The position numbers and the translations under genes are program-made. Under the pieces are notes generated by a model, which worked only from the letters and a program-made list of their open reading frames with translations, was not told the DNA's origin and made no database searches. A DNA stretch of 22,795 nucleotides from an uncultured Blautia sp. (GTDB lineage Bacteria; Bacillota; Clostridia; Lachnospirales; Lachnospiraceae). Below, one piece after another: positions 14,596 through 20,983 of the stretch. The stretch's first letter is position 1. Every line of letters starts with the position of its first letter. Where the stretch lies: contig URMH01000044.1 in NCBI GenBank assembly GCA_900549015.1, positions 1 through 22,795 of the forward strand. Reading direction: 5' to 3'.

Positions 14596-15490
14596 TACAT
14601 TATGGTTTAATCTGAAGCAGGGAATTAAAAATATTAAGAGAAACTGGATGTTCTCCATTGCTTCCGTCCTTACAATGGCAGCCTGTATTTTCCTTTTCGG
14701 TATTTTTTATTCTATCGTTACAAATGTAAATCAGGCAACTCATAAAATGGAAAAAGAAATTCCTATCACTGTGTTCTTTGATGAGGGAACAAGCGAAGAG
14801 GACATAGCAAAGATCGGGGAGCTGATCAAGACCCGTCCTGAGGTGGAACGTGTAGATTATGAATCAGCCGATGAAGCCTGGGAGAAATTCAGCAAAGAGT
14901 ATTTTGAAGGTTCAGAGGCTGCTGAGGGATTCAAAGATGACAACCCTCTTGTAAATTCATCAAACTATCAGATATACATGAATGATATTGCAAAACAGGG
15001 AGAGCTGGTAGCTTACGTGGAAAGTCTTGACCATGTAAGAGAGGTGGGACAGTCCCAGCAGGCAGCAGAGACACTGGCGTCTTTAAGTCGTCTCGTTTCC
15101 TATGCTTCGATGGTTATTATTGCAGTTCTTCTTCTGATTTCTGTTTTCCTTATCAGTAATACTATTTCTGTTGGTATTTCTGTAAGAAAAGAAGAAATCG
15201 GAATTATGAAGTATATTGGTGCAACCGATGCGTTTGTACGTCTTCCTTTTGTTCTGGAGGGTGTTGTGCTTGGGATTATCGGTGCGGCAATTCCTTTAGT
15301 TGGTTTGTTCTTTGTATATAACTCTACAGTACAGTACATATTTACAAAATTCAACGTGCTGACAGTGATTGTGGATTTCATTCCGGTTATGGAGATTTAC
15401 CGTACACTGTTACCGATTGGTTTAGCTCTTGGAATCGGAATCGGTCTTGTGGGAAGCTTCTTAACAACAAGAAAGCACTTGAAGGTGTGA
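14585..15490 (+). CDS. ftsX: Cell-division protein FtsX (permease-like)
   Basis: This is a 301-residue membrane protein with the FtsX layout. A short cytoplasmic N-terminus is followed by the first span (residues ~22-45), an extracellular domain (~46-170), and three more spans (about 172-195, 215-245 and 270-292). The extracellular domain includes the EERV-like turn PEVERVDYESADEAW typical of FtsX, and the first cytoplasmic loop after span 2 contains VRKEEIGIMKYIGAT, the conserved segment that contacts FtsE. The start is fixed by AAGGAGG at 14573 and overlaps ftsE by 11 bases, so FtsE and FtsX are co-translated. A terminator follows 29 bases after the stop. The extracellular domain should bind a hydrolase or adaptor, but no such gene is encoded next to it here. 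Confidence 0.95.
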   Translation: MRPSTLWFNLKQGIKNIKRNWMFSIASVLTMAACIFLFGIFYSIVTNVNQATHKMEKEIPITVFFDEGTSEEDIAKIGELIKTRPEVERVDYESADEAWEKFSKEYFEGSEAAEGFKDDNPLVNSSNYQIYMNDIAKQGELVAYVESLDHVREVGQSQQAAETLASLSRLVSYASMVIIAVLLLISVFLISNTISVGISVRKEEIGIMKYIGATDAFVRLPFVLEGVVLGIIGAAIPLVGLFFVYNSTVQYIFTKFNVLTVIVDFIPVMEIYRTLLPIGLALGIGIGLVGSFLTTRKHLKV

Positions 15491-15518
15491 GAAAAATAAG
15501 ATAAAATAAATACAGAAG

Positions 15519-15548
15519 AAAAGCTGCTGGAATACGGCAGCTTTTTTT
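15519..15548 (+). terminator. Intrinsic terminator between ftsX and the protease gene
   Basis: An 11-bp stem with one G-T pair (15519-15529 with 15535-15545) and a 5-base loop are followed by T to 15548. It lies only 24 bases before the next start codon. Confidence 0.85.
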
Positions 15549-15571
15549 ACTTTACAAGTGGAGTGGAAAAT

Positions 15572-16750
15572 ATGGACAGACAATTCTGGAAAGGAGCGGC
15601 AGCAGGAGGCGCTGTTGTCGCAGTAGTCATGCTTGGAAGATTTATCAGCATTTACGGCGGGGATACGGTGCTGGCAAACAGGGAATATGCGGAAAAGTTA
15701 AGGATACTGGAAAAGGTGATCGACACAAATTATCTGGAAGAAAAAGATGAGGACGCTCTGGCTGAAGGGATGTATGCCGGGCTTTTATACGGGCTGAACG
15801 ATCCGTATTCCTGCTATTATACAGCGGAAGAATATGAGAAACAGAACACGGAGACAGAGGGCTCTTATGTAGGCATCGGTGTTGCCATGCAGAAAAATCC
15901 CGATGGCGGCGTAAAAATCGCAGAATGTTATGAAGGCGGTTCCGCATACGAGGCAGGAATTAAGGTAAATGATATTATAAGCGCTATAGACGGAAAAGAT
16001 ATTACAGACTGGGAAATGGAAGAAGTGGCAGACTATATTAAAAATCGGGAAGCAGATGCAGTTTCTCTTACGGTTCACAGGGAGAATGTAGAGGAAGCAT
16101 TGGACATTTCGGTGAAAATTGCAGATGTGGAACTGCCCAGTGTATATGGCGAGATGCTGGACGAAAAAACAGGCTATATTGAGATTACAGAGTTTAAAGG
16201 AGTTACCTTTGAGCAATATAAAGAAACGTTTGAAAATCTGGAAAAACAGGGAATGGAAAAGCTGGTCATAGATCTTCGTGACAACCCCGGCGGTCTTTTA
16301 AGCTCTGTGTGCGATGTGCTTGGATGGATTCTTCCAGAGGGATTGATTGTATATACAGAAGATAAGTATGGGAACAAAATGGAAGAGACTTGCGATGGAA
16401 AACACCCTCTTGATATGCCGCTTGTAGTTCTTGTAAATGAAGGAAGCGCCAGTGCTTCGGAAATTTTCGCAGGAGCTGTGCAGGATTATGGGGTGGGAAA
16501 AATCGTGGGAACAACGACCTTTGGAAAGGGAGTGGTACAGGCGTTATATCCCATGTCTGACGGAAGCGCGGTAAAACTTACGGTTTCCAAATATTATACG
16601 CCAAAAGGAAAAAATATTCACGGAGAAGGCATTTCTCCAGATATAAAGGTAAAGTTGAATCCTGAGCTTTTCAATCAGACAGAGCTTACAAGGGAGGAAG
16701 ATAATCAGCTTCAGGCTGCTGTACAGTCCCTGGAAGAACAGGGTAAATAA
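15572..16750 (+). CDS. S41-family carboxy-terminal processing protease (CtpA/CtpB type)
   Basis: This is a 392-residue serine protease exported through an N-terminal membrane anchor (hydrophobic residues ~8-27) and acting outside the membrane. A PDZ domain lies at about residues 90-170 (GIGVAMQKN start; AYEAGIKVNDII core). The catalytic set is S294 within SASASEIF, K319 in TFGKGVVQ and Q323; the 25-residue Ser-Lys spacing equals that of Tsp and Bacillus CtpB. A GTG at 15563 is also in frame but lacks a ribosome site; the ATG at 15572 has GGAG (15560-15563) well placed. CtpB of Bacillus subtilis is likewise encoded next to ftsEX and cleaves a sporulation signalling protein. Other S41 proteases trim cell-wall enzymes. 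A terminator stands between ftsX and this gene, and no separate promoter is obvious in the short gap, so it probably relies on partial read-through. Confidence 0.93.
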   Translation: MDRQFWKGAAAGGAVVAVVMLGRFISIYGGDTVLANREYAEKLRILEKVIDTNYLEEKDEDALAEGMYAGLLYGLNDPYSCYYTAEEYEKQNTETEGSYVGIGVAMQKNPDGGVKIAECYEGGSAYEAGIKVNDIISAIDGKDITDWEMEEVADYIKNREADAVSLTVHRENVEEALDISVKIADVELPSVYGEMLDEKTGYIEITEFKGVTFEQYKETFENLEKQGMEKLVIDLRDNPGGLLSSVCDVLGWILPEGLIVYTEDKYGNKMEETCDGKHPLDMPLVVLVNEGSASASEIFAGAVQDYGVGKIVGTTTFGKGVVQALYPMSDGSAVKLTVSKYYTPKGKNIHGEGISPDIKVKLNPELFNQTELTREEDNQLQAAVQSLEEQGK

Positions 16751-16753
16751 TTC

Positions 16754-16782
16754 TTGAAATTCAAAAAACAAAATGATATAAT
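16754..16782 (+). promoter_or_regulatory. Strong promoter of the degV-type gene
   Basis: The -35 TTGAAA is at 16754-16759 and a perfect -10 TATAAT at 16777-16782, with a 17-base spacer and a TGA extension just before the -10 (16774-16776). Confidence 0.85.
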
Positions 16783-16829
16783 TTGCATAATTGAATAGAA
16801 GATACGTTTCAGCGAGGGGGAAATAAGGC

Positions 16830-17699
16830 ATGAGAGATTATGTAATTACAACAGACAATAATTCAGACCTTCCGGAAGAATATTATAAAGAACATGGAGT
16901 TGGCTGTACTTATTTAAGTTATTCTATGGACGGAAAAAATTATACACATGGGAATTTTTTGCCGGATCATGAGTTTTATGAGGCTATGAGAAAGGGTTCT
17001 CTTCCCACAACAGCGCAGGTAAACCCGGACGCTGCGAGGGCGCTTATGGAGCCCTGTTTAAAAGAGGGAAAAGATGTGCTTCATATTGCGTTTTCCGGCG
17101 GACTGAGCGGAAGCTGCAACAGCGCCCGGATAGCAGCGGAGGAGCTTATGGAAGAATATCCGGAGCGTTCTATAAAAGTGATCGACTCCCTTTCTGCTTC
17201 CGTTGGGCAGGGACTGCTTGTATATCTTGCGCAGCAGCGTAAGGAAGCGGGAGAAGATATGGATACTGTGGCAGAATGGGTGGAAGAAAATAAGAAATAT
17301 ATGGTCCATCTCTTCACTGTTGACGATCTGTTCCACCTTCATCGCGGAGGCAGAGTTTCCAAAACAACTGCCATTGTGGGAAGCATGCTGAATATCAAGC
17401 CGATTCTTCATGTAGACGGAGAAGGAAAGCTTGTAAATATCGGAAAGAGCAGAGGAAGAAAAAAGGCGCTTCAGGAGCTTGTGAATCTCATGGAAGAGAA
17501 ACTGGGAAGATATAAAGCTTCCTGTCACACAATCTTTATCAGCCACGGAGACTGCGAGGAAGACGCGAAATACGTAGAAAAGAAAGTAAAAGAAAAATAT
17601 AATATTGATACGGTCCTGATCAACTATGTGGGTGCTACCATCGGCGCGCATTCCGGTCCGGGAACCGTTGCTCTCTGTTTTATGGGAGAAGTGCGGTAA
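16830..17699 (+). CDS. DegV-family fatty-acid-binding protein (FakB-like)
   Basis: This is a 289-residue cytosolic protein of the DegV family. These proteins bind one fatty acid, and FakB members present it to the kinase FakA for acyl-phosphate formation and membrane lipid synthesis. The family patterns are TTDNNSDLPEEYY at residues 7-19, the head-group pocket SGGLSGSCNSA, and HRGGRVSKTTA with conserved Arg and Gly. The C-terminus has the typical GATIGAHSGPGTV motif that closes the pocket. Length is normal. The gene has its own promoter and terminator and stands alone, so any FakA kinase is encoded elsewhere. GAGGGGG (16814-16820) is the ribosome site. Confidence 0.93.
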   Translation: MRDYVITTDNNSDLPEEYYKEHGVGCTYLSYSMDGKNYTHGNFLPDHEFYEAMRKGSLPTTAQVNPDAARALMEPCLKEGKDVLHIAFSGGLSGSCNSARIAAEELMEEYPERSIKVIDSLSASVGQGLLVYLAQQRKEAGEDMDTVAEWVEENKKYMVHLFTVDDLFHLHRGGRVSKTTAIVGSMLNIKPILHVDGEGKLVNIGKSRGRKKALQELVNLMEEKLGRYKASCHTIFISHGDCEEDAKYVEKKVKEKYNIDTVLINYVGATIGAHSGPGTVALCFMGEVR

Positions 17700-17700
17700 C

Positions 17701-17753
17701 AAAAAAACTCTTTTTTGGAAGTGATAAAAATACTTTCAAAAAAGAGTTTTTTT
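17701..17753 (+). terminator. Very long-stem terminator after the DegV gene
   Basis: A 22-bp stem with a single G-T pair (17701-17722 with 17732-17753) and a 9-base loop. The outer part is an A7/T7 pairing, so it can act in both directions. It lies 2 bases before the -35 box of the next operon. Confidence 0.92.
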
Positions 17754-17755
17754 AC

Positions 17756-17784
17756 TTGACATATAAAAACGAGTATGCTATATT
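17756..17784 (+). promoter_or_regulatory. Consensus promoter of the amino acid ABC operon
   Basis: A perfect -35 TTGACA is at 17756-17761 and the -10 TATATT at 17779-17784, with a 17-base spacer and a TGC extension before the -10 (17776-17778). Confidence 0.9.
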
Positions 17785-17800
17785 AAAAATACTTCAATAA

Positions 17801-17843
17801 GGTAGAGTAACTCAGTGGTAGCATAATAAAACAAATTCGAAAT
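17801..17843 (+). other. tRNA-D-arm-like stretch in the ABC operon leader
   Basis: GTAACTCAGTGGTAGCA (17807-17823) closely resembles the D-arm of bacterial tRNAs (TAGCTCAGTGGTAGAGCA), lacking two bases of the second D-stem strand. It is preceded by seven bases that could be an acceptor strand, and ATTCGAAAT (17835-17843) resembles a T-loop. There is no anticodon arm and no complete cloverleaf, so this is not a functional tRNA gene. It would be transcribed as part of the leader. It may be a tRNA remnant, a mimic, or chance. Confidence 0.45.
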
Positions 17844-17845
17844 AT

Positions 17846-17852
17846 GAGGAGG
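17846..17852 (+). promoter_or_regulatory. Ribosome site that sets the binding-protein start
   Basis: GAGGAGG lies 6 bases before the ATG at 17859. It overlaps the earlier in-frame ATG at 17844, which is therefore not the start. Confidence 0.85.
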
Positions 17853-17858
17853 ACAATT

Positions 17859-18665
17859 ATGAAGATAAAGATGTTCGCAGCAGTTATGGCAGGTTTACTT
17901 ACAATGGGTTGTGTTTCCGCAGTCACTGTTTCTGCAGACGCGGAAAATAAAGAACTGGTAGTTGGATTTGATGCAGAATATCCGCCGTTCGGATACATGG
18001 ACGACAATGGAGAATACGTTGGATTTGATCTGGATACAGCACAGAAGGTATGCGACAATCTCGGCTGGGAACTGGTGAAAAAACCGATTAACTGGGATTC
18101 CAAGGATATGGAATTAAATTCCGGGAATATCGACTGCATCTGGAACGGTTTTACCATGAATGGACGGGAAGACGATTACACATGGTCCGATCCTTACCTG
18201 AATAATGAGCAGGTCATCGTAGTTGCGGCAGATTCCGGAATTGAGAAGCTGGAAGACTTAAAAGGCAAAAATGTGGTGGTACAGGCGGCTTCCGCAGCGC
18301 TTGATGCGTTAAACAGCGAAGATAATAAGGCACTGACAGAAAGCTTTGGTTCTCTTACAGAAAATCCGGATTACAATACGGCTTTTATGAATATTGATTC
18401 CGGTGCGGCAGATGCGGTTGCAGTGGATATTGGAGTTGCGAAATACCAGCTTGCAGAGCGTGAAGAAGGAAAATACAAGATTCTGGAGGAGCCGATCCAG
18501 ACAGAACAGTATGCCATCGGTTTTGCAAAAGGAAACGAAGAACTTCGCGATACGGTGTGGGCAGAAGTAATGAAGTTATATGAAGCAGGAGAAATTGATA
18601 AACTTGCAGAGCAGTACGAAGTTGCAGATATGCTTTGTATTGGCAAAGAAGAAGCAGAAAAATAA
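17859..18665 (+). CDS. Amino acid ABC transporter substrate-binding protein
   Basis: This is a 268-residue extracellular solute-binding protein of family 3 (polar amino acids). The N-terminus is a signal peptide (basic MKIK, hydrophobic core, then VSADA before the mature start). A Cys at about residue 18 (TMGC) could be a lipoprotein site, but Thr at -3 is a poor lipobox. The mature domain begins LVVGFDAEYPPFGYMDDNGEYVGFDLD, the family signature for amino-acid pockets, cited here in two parts, and continues with the GNIDCIWNGFT block. It is encoded first in a three-gene operon with permease and ATPase. The carried amino acid is not certain from sequence; Gln, Arg/His or cystine are the usual options. 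Confidence 0.9.
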   Translation: MKIKMFAAVMAGLLTMGCVSAVTVSADAENKELVVGFDAEYPPFGYMDDNGEYVGFDLDTAQKVCDNLGWELVKKPINWDSKDMELNSGNIDCIWNGFTMNGREDDYTWSDPYLNNEQVIVVAADSGIEKLEDLKGKNVVVQAASAALDALNSEDNKALTESFGSLTENPDYNTAFMNIDSGAADAVAVDIGVAKYQLAEREEGKYKILEEPIQTEQYAIGFAKGNEELRDTVWAEVMKLYEAGEIDKLAEQYEVADMLCIGKEEAEK

Positions 18666-18683
18666 GAAAGGCAGAGACAGGAT

Positions 18684-19334
18684 ATGACCTTAACAGTAAT
18701 GCTTGCGCAGCTTTCAAAAGGAATGCTGGTAACAGTGGAGATTTTTGTGGTGACGCTTTTGTTTTCGCTTCCGCTGGGACTTCTTGTATGCTTTGGAAGA
18801 ATGTCAAAAAGCAAAGTGATTCGTGGAATTGTTTCCGCATACATTTCCATTATGAGGGGAACGCCCCTTATGCTGCAGCTTATGGTAGTATATTTCGGAC
18901 CGTATTTTATTTTCGGGATCCGCATTTCTATGAGCTACAGTCTGATCGCAGTATTCATTGCATTTGTGATCAATTACGCGGCGTATTTTGCGGAAATATA
19001 CAGAGGCGGAATTGAGTCCATGTCCGTGGGACAGTATGAGGCAGCCAAAATTTTGGGATATACAAAAGGGCAGACATTTTTTCGGATTATTTTTCCGCAG
19101 GTGCTCAAACGCATTCTGCCTTCTATTACAAATGAGGTCATTACCCTTGTAAAAGATACGTCTCTTGCTTTTGTAGTCGCAGTTGCGGAAATGTTTACGA
19201 TTGCAAAGCAGATTGCAAGTGCACAGACGACCATGATACCTTTTGTGATCGCTGGTATTTTTTACTATATTTTCAATTTGATCGTGGCGGTTGTCATGGA
19301 AAAAGCAGAGCAGAAGATGAATTATTACCGATGA
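18684..19334 (+). CDS. Amino acid ABC transporter permease
   Basis: This is a 216-residue membrane protein of the HisM/GlnP family with about five spans. The first cytosolic stretch has the typical IMRGTPLMLQL motif, and the EAA loop that docks the ATPase is visible as GQYEAAKILGYTKGQ followed by IIFPQ. Only one permease gene is present, so it probably forms a homodimer. The nearest ribosome site (AGAAAGG, 18665-18671) is 12 bases before the ATG, a little far. It lies 18 bases after the binding-protein stop. Confidence 0.93.
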   Translation: MTLTVMLAQLSKGMLVTVEIFVVTLLFSLPLGLLVCFGRMSKSKVIRGIVSAYISIMRGTPLMLQLMVVYFGPYFIFGIRISMSYSLIAVFIAFVINYAAYFAEIYRGGIESMSVGQYEAAKILGYTKGQTFFRIIFPQVLKRILPSITNEVITLVKDTSLAFVVAVAEMFTIAKQIASAQTTMIPFVIAGIFYYIFNLIVAVVMEKAEQKMNYYR

Positions 19335-19353
19335 TTTTGGGAAGGAAAGTCAT

Positions 19354-20043
19354 ATGAAACTATTTGAGATGAGACATATTAAAAAAAGTTTTGGGGAGCT
19401 GGAGGTATTAAAGGATATTTCCCTTCAGGTAAAGGAAGGGGAGGTTTTAAGTATTATCGGACCTTCCGGTTCTGGAAAATCTACTCTTCTGCGATGTGCG
19501 ACAGGACTTGAGACGCCGGATTCCGGTGAGATCATAAAAGAAGGAGAAGTAGGGCTTGTTTTTCAGAATTTCAATCTGTTTCCCCATTTTTCCGTTCTGA
19601 AAAATATTGTGGACGCTCCCATAAAAGTGCAGAAGCGGAAAAAAGAAGAGGTTTACGCACAGGCGAGAGAGCTTCTGAAAAAAATGGGGCTCTCCGATAA
19701 GGAAAAAGCATATCCTTACCAGCTTTCCGGCGGGCAGCAGCAGAGAGTTTCCATTGCAAGAGCGCTTTGTATGAATCCGAAGATCCTGTTTTTTGATGAG
19801 CCGACTTCCGCTCTCGATCCGGAGCTTACAGGAGAAATATTAAAAGTGATTAAAGATTTGGCAAAAGAACATATTACAATGGTGATCGTCACTCATGAAA
19901 TGTCATTTGCCAGAGATATTTCCGATTATGTGATTTTTATGGATAAGGGAGTTATTGCAGTGGAGGGGACTTCACGGGAAGTTTTTTCTTCGGATAATGA
20001 GAGAATGAGAGAATTTCTTGGAAAGTTCCATCAGGGAAATTAA
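19354..20043 (+). CDS. Amino acid ABC transporter ATP-binding protein (GlnQ-like)
   Basis: This is a 229-residue ATPase that powers the import through the permease just upstream. Walker A GPSGSGKST is at residues 36-44, the Q-loop is VFQNFNLFPHFS, the signature LSGGQQQRVSIARAL follows, Walker B is ILFFDEPTSALD, and the H-loop is VTHEMSFA. The stretch between Walker A and the Q-loop (SGEIIKEGEVGLVFQ) is roughly 15 residues shorter than in typical GlnQ/HisP proteins of about 240 residues, which have a GEI...DINxVR insert there. All catalytic motifs are intact. GGAAGGAAAG precedes the start, and a terminator follows within 40 bases. Confidence 0.93.
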   Translation: MKLFEMRHIKKSFGELEVLKDISLQVKEGEVLSIIGPSGSGKSTLLRCATGLETPDSGEIIKEGEVGLVFQNFNLFPHFSVLKNIVDAPIKVQKRKKEEVYAQARELLKKMGLSDKEKAYPYQLSGGQQQRVSIARALCMNPKILFFDEPTSALDPELTGEILKVIKDLAKEHITMVIVTHEMSFARDISDYVIFMDKGVIAVEGTSREVFSSDNERMREFLGKFHQGN

Positions 20044-20075
20044 AGTGGAAGGATTAAGAAATGGCAGTTACAAAG

Positions 20076-20133
20076 TGAGACAGCATTTTATAGTAATCTC
20101 CGCAGAGATATTCGATGCTGTCTCATATTTTTT
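20076..20133 (+). terminator. Terminator with a nested hairpin after the ABC operon
   Basis: A perfect 11-bp outer stem (20076-20086 with 20115-20125) encloses a 28-base loop that itself has a 5-bp hairpin (20096-20100 with 20105-20109). A T-rich tail follows to 20133, broken by one A at 20127. Confidence 0.75.
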
Positions 20134-20172
20134 ATATTCTGAAGAATTTTCCTGTTTTATTAAGTTTCCTAG

Positions 20173-20201
20173 TTGCTTTTAGGCATTGATTGTTATATAA
20201 T
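20173..20201 (+). promoter_or_regulatory. Promoter of the purC-purB-purA operon
   Basis: The -35 TTGCTT is at 20173-20178 and a perfect -10 TATAAT at 20196-20201, with a 17-base spacer. The leader of about 47 bases is too short for a purine riboswitch. Confidence 0.8.
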
Positions 20202-20254
20202 TTTTAGAGTATGTTTAAACTTTATCGAAAGTACGAAAGGAACAGGTGGAAGAA

Positions 20255-20962
20255 ATGGAGAAAAAAGAACAGCTTTACGAAGGAAAAGCAAAGAAAGTGT
20301 TTGCAACTGCTGACCCGGACGTGGTAATCGTCAGCTACAAGGATGATGCAACTGCATTTAACGGAGAGAAAAAGGGTACTATCAGCGGAAAAGGTGCTAT
20401 CAATAACCGTATGACTAATCTTGTTTTCCAGAAATTTGAGGCTGCTGGAATCCCGACACATTTCATCGAAGAATTAAACGATAGAGAAACAGCAGTAAAG
20501 AAAGTAGATATTGTACCGCTGGAAGTAATCGTGCGTAATGTTGCAGCAGGAAGCTTTTCCAAACGTATGGGAGTAGAAGAAGGAAGAGAACTTCTCTGCC
20601 CGATTTTAGAGTTCAGCTACAAAAATGATGATCTCGGCGATCCATTTATCAATGATGATTATGCACTGGCTCTTGGTCTTGCAACAAAAGAAGAAATTGA
20701 TGAAATCCGTGCATATACATTGAAAGTAAATGAGATTATGAAAGAATACTTTCTCAATGCAGGAATGAAGCTCATTGATTTCAAAATTGAATTTGGTCGT
20801 TTTCATGGTAAAATTCTTCTTGCAGATGAAGTTTCTCCTGATACATGCCGTCTGTGGGACGTTAATACAAATGAGAAACTTGATAAAGACCGTTTCAGAC
20901 GTGACATGGGCAATGTAGAGGAAGCTTATAATGAAGTATTCCATCGTCTTGGTTTAGAATAA
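20255..20962 (+). CDS. purC: Phosphoribosylaminoimidazole-succinocarboxamide synthase
   Basis: This is a 235-residue cytosolic enzyme that joins aspartate to CAIR with ATP to give SAICAR, the eighth step of purine synthesis. The family opening is LYEGKAKKVF, and further signature blocks are KDDATAFNGEKKG, GAINNRMTNLVF, VRNVAAGSFSKRMGVEEG, LIDFKIEFGRF, ADEVSPDTCRLWD and the C-terminal DKDRFRRD. All are present and length is normal. An upstream in-frame GTG at 20246 is possible, but the ATG at 20255 with AGGTGG (20244-20249) fits the usual PurC N-terminus. purB follows 21 bases after the stop. Confidence 0.97.
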   Translation: MEKKEQLYEGKAKKVFATADPDVVIVSYKDDATAFNGEKKGTISGKGAINNRMTNLVFQKFEAAGIPTHFIEELNDRETAVKKVDIVPLEVIVRNVAAGSFSKRMGVEEGRELLCPILEFSYKNDDLGDPFINDDYALALGLATKEEIDEIRAYTLKVNEIMKEYFLNAGMKLIDFKIEFGRFHGKILLADEVSPDTCRLWDVNTNEKLDKDRFRRDMGNVEEAYNEVFHRLGLE

Positions 20963-20983
20963 TTAATAAGCAGGAGAGTAAAG

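Noticed and set aside
17058..17702. 214-codon open frame on the - strand
   Set aside because: It is opposite the DegV gene, whose motifs are unmistakable; the antisense product shows no family pattern.
17785..17858. T-box riboswitch in the ABC operon leader
   Set aside because: There is no T-box core sequence, no specifier stem and no terminator/antiterminator pair between the promoter and the start; the leader is under 80 bases.
20062..20079. Five-codon minigene (ATGGCAGTTACAAAGTGA) with a GGAAGGA upstream, just before the ABC operon terminator
   Set aside because: It is too short to be supported, and its end runs into the terminator stem; chance is likely.
20202..20254. Purine riboswitch or PurR box in front of purC
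   Set aside because: The leader is too short for an aptamer. Two CGAA copies at about 20225 and 20234 are direct, not inverted, and lack the rest of the PurBox pattern.
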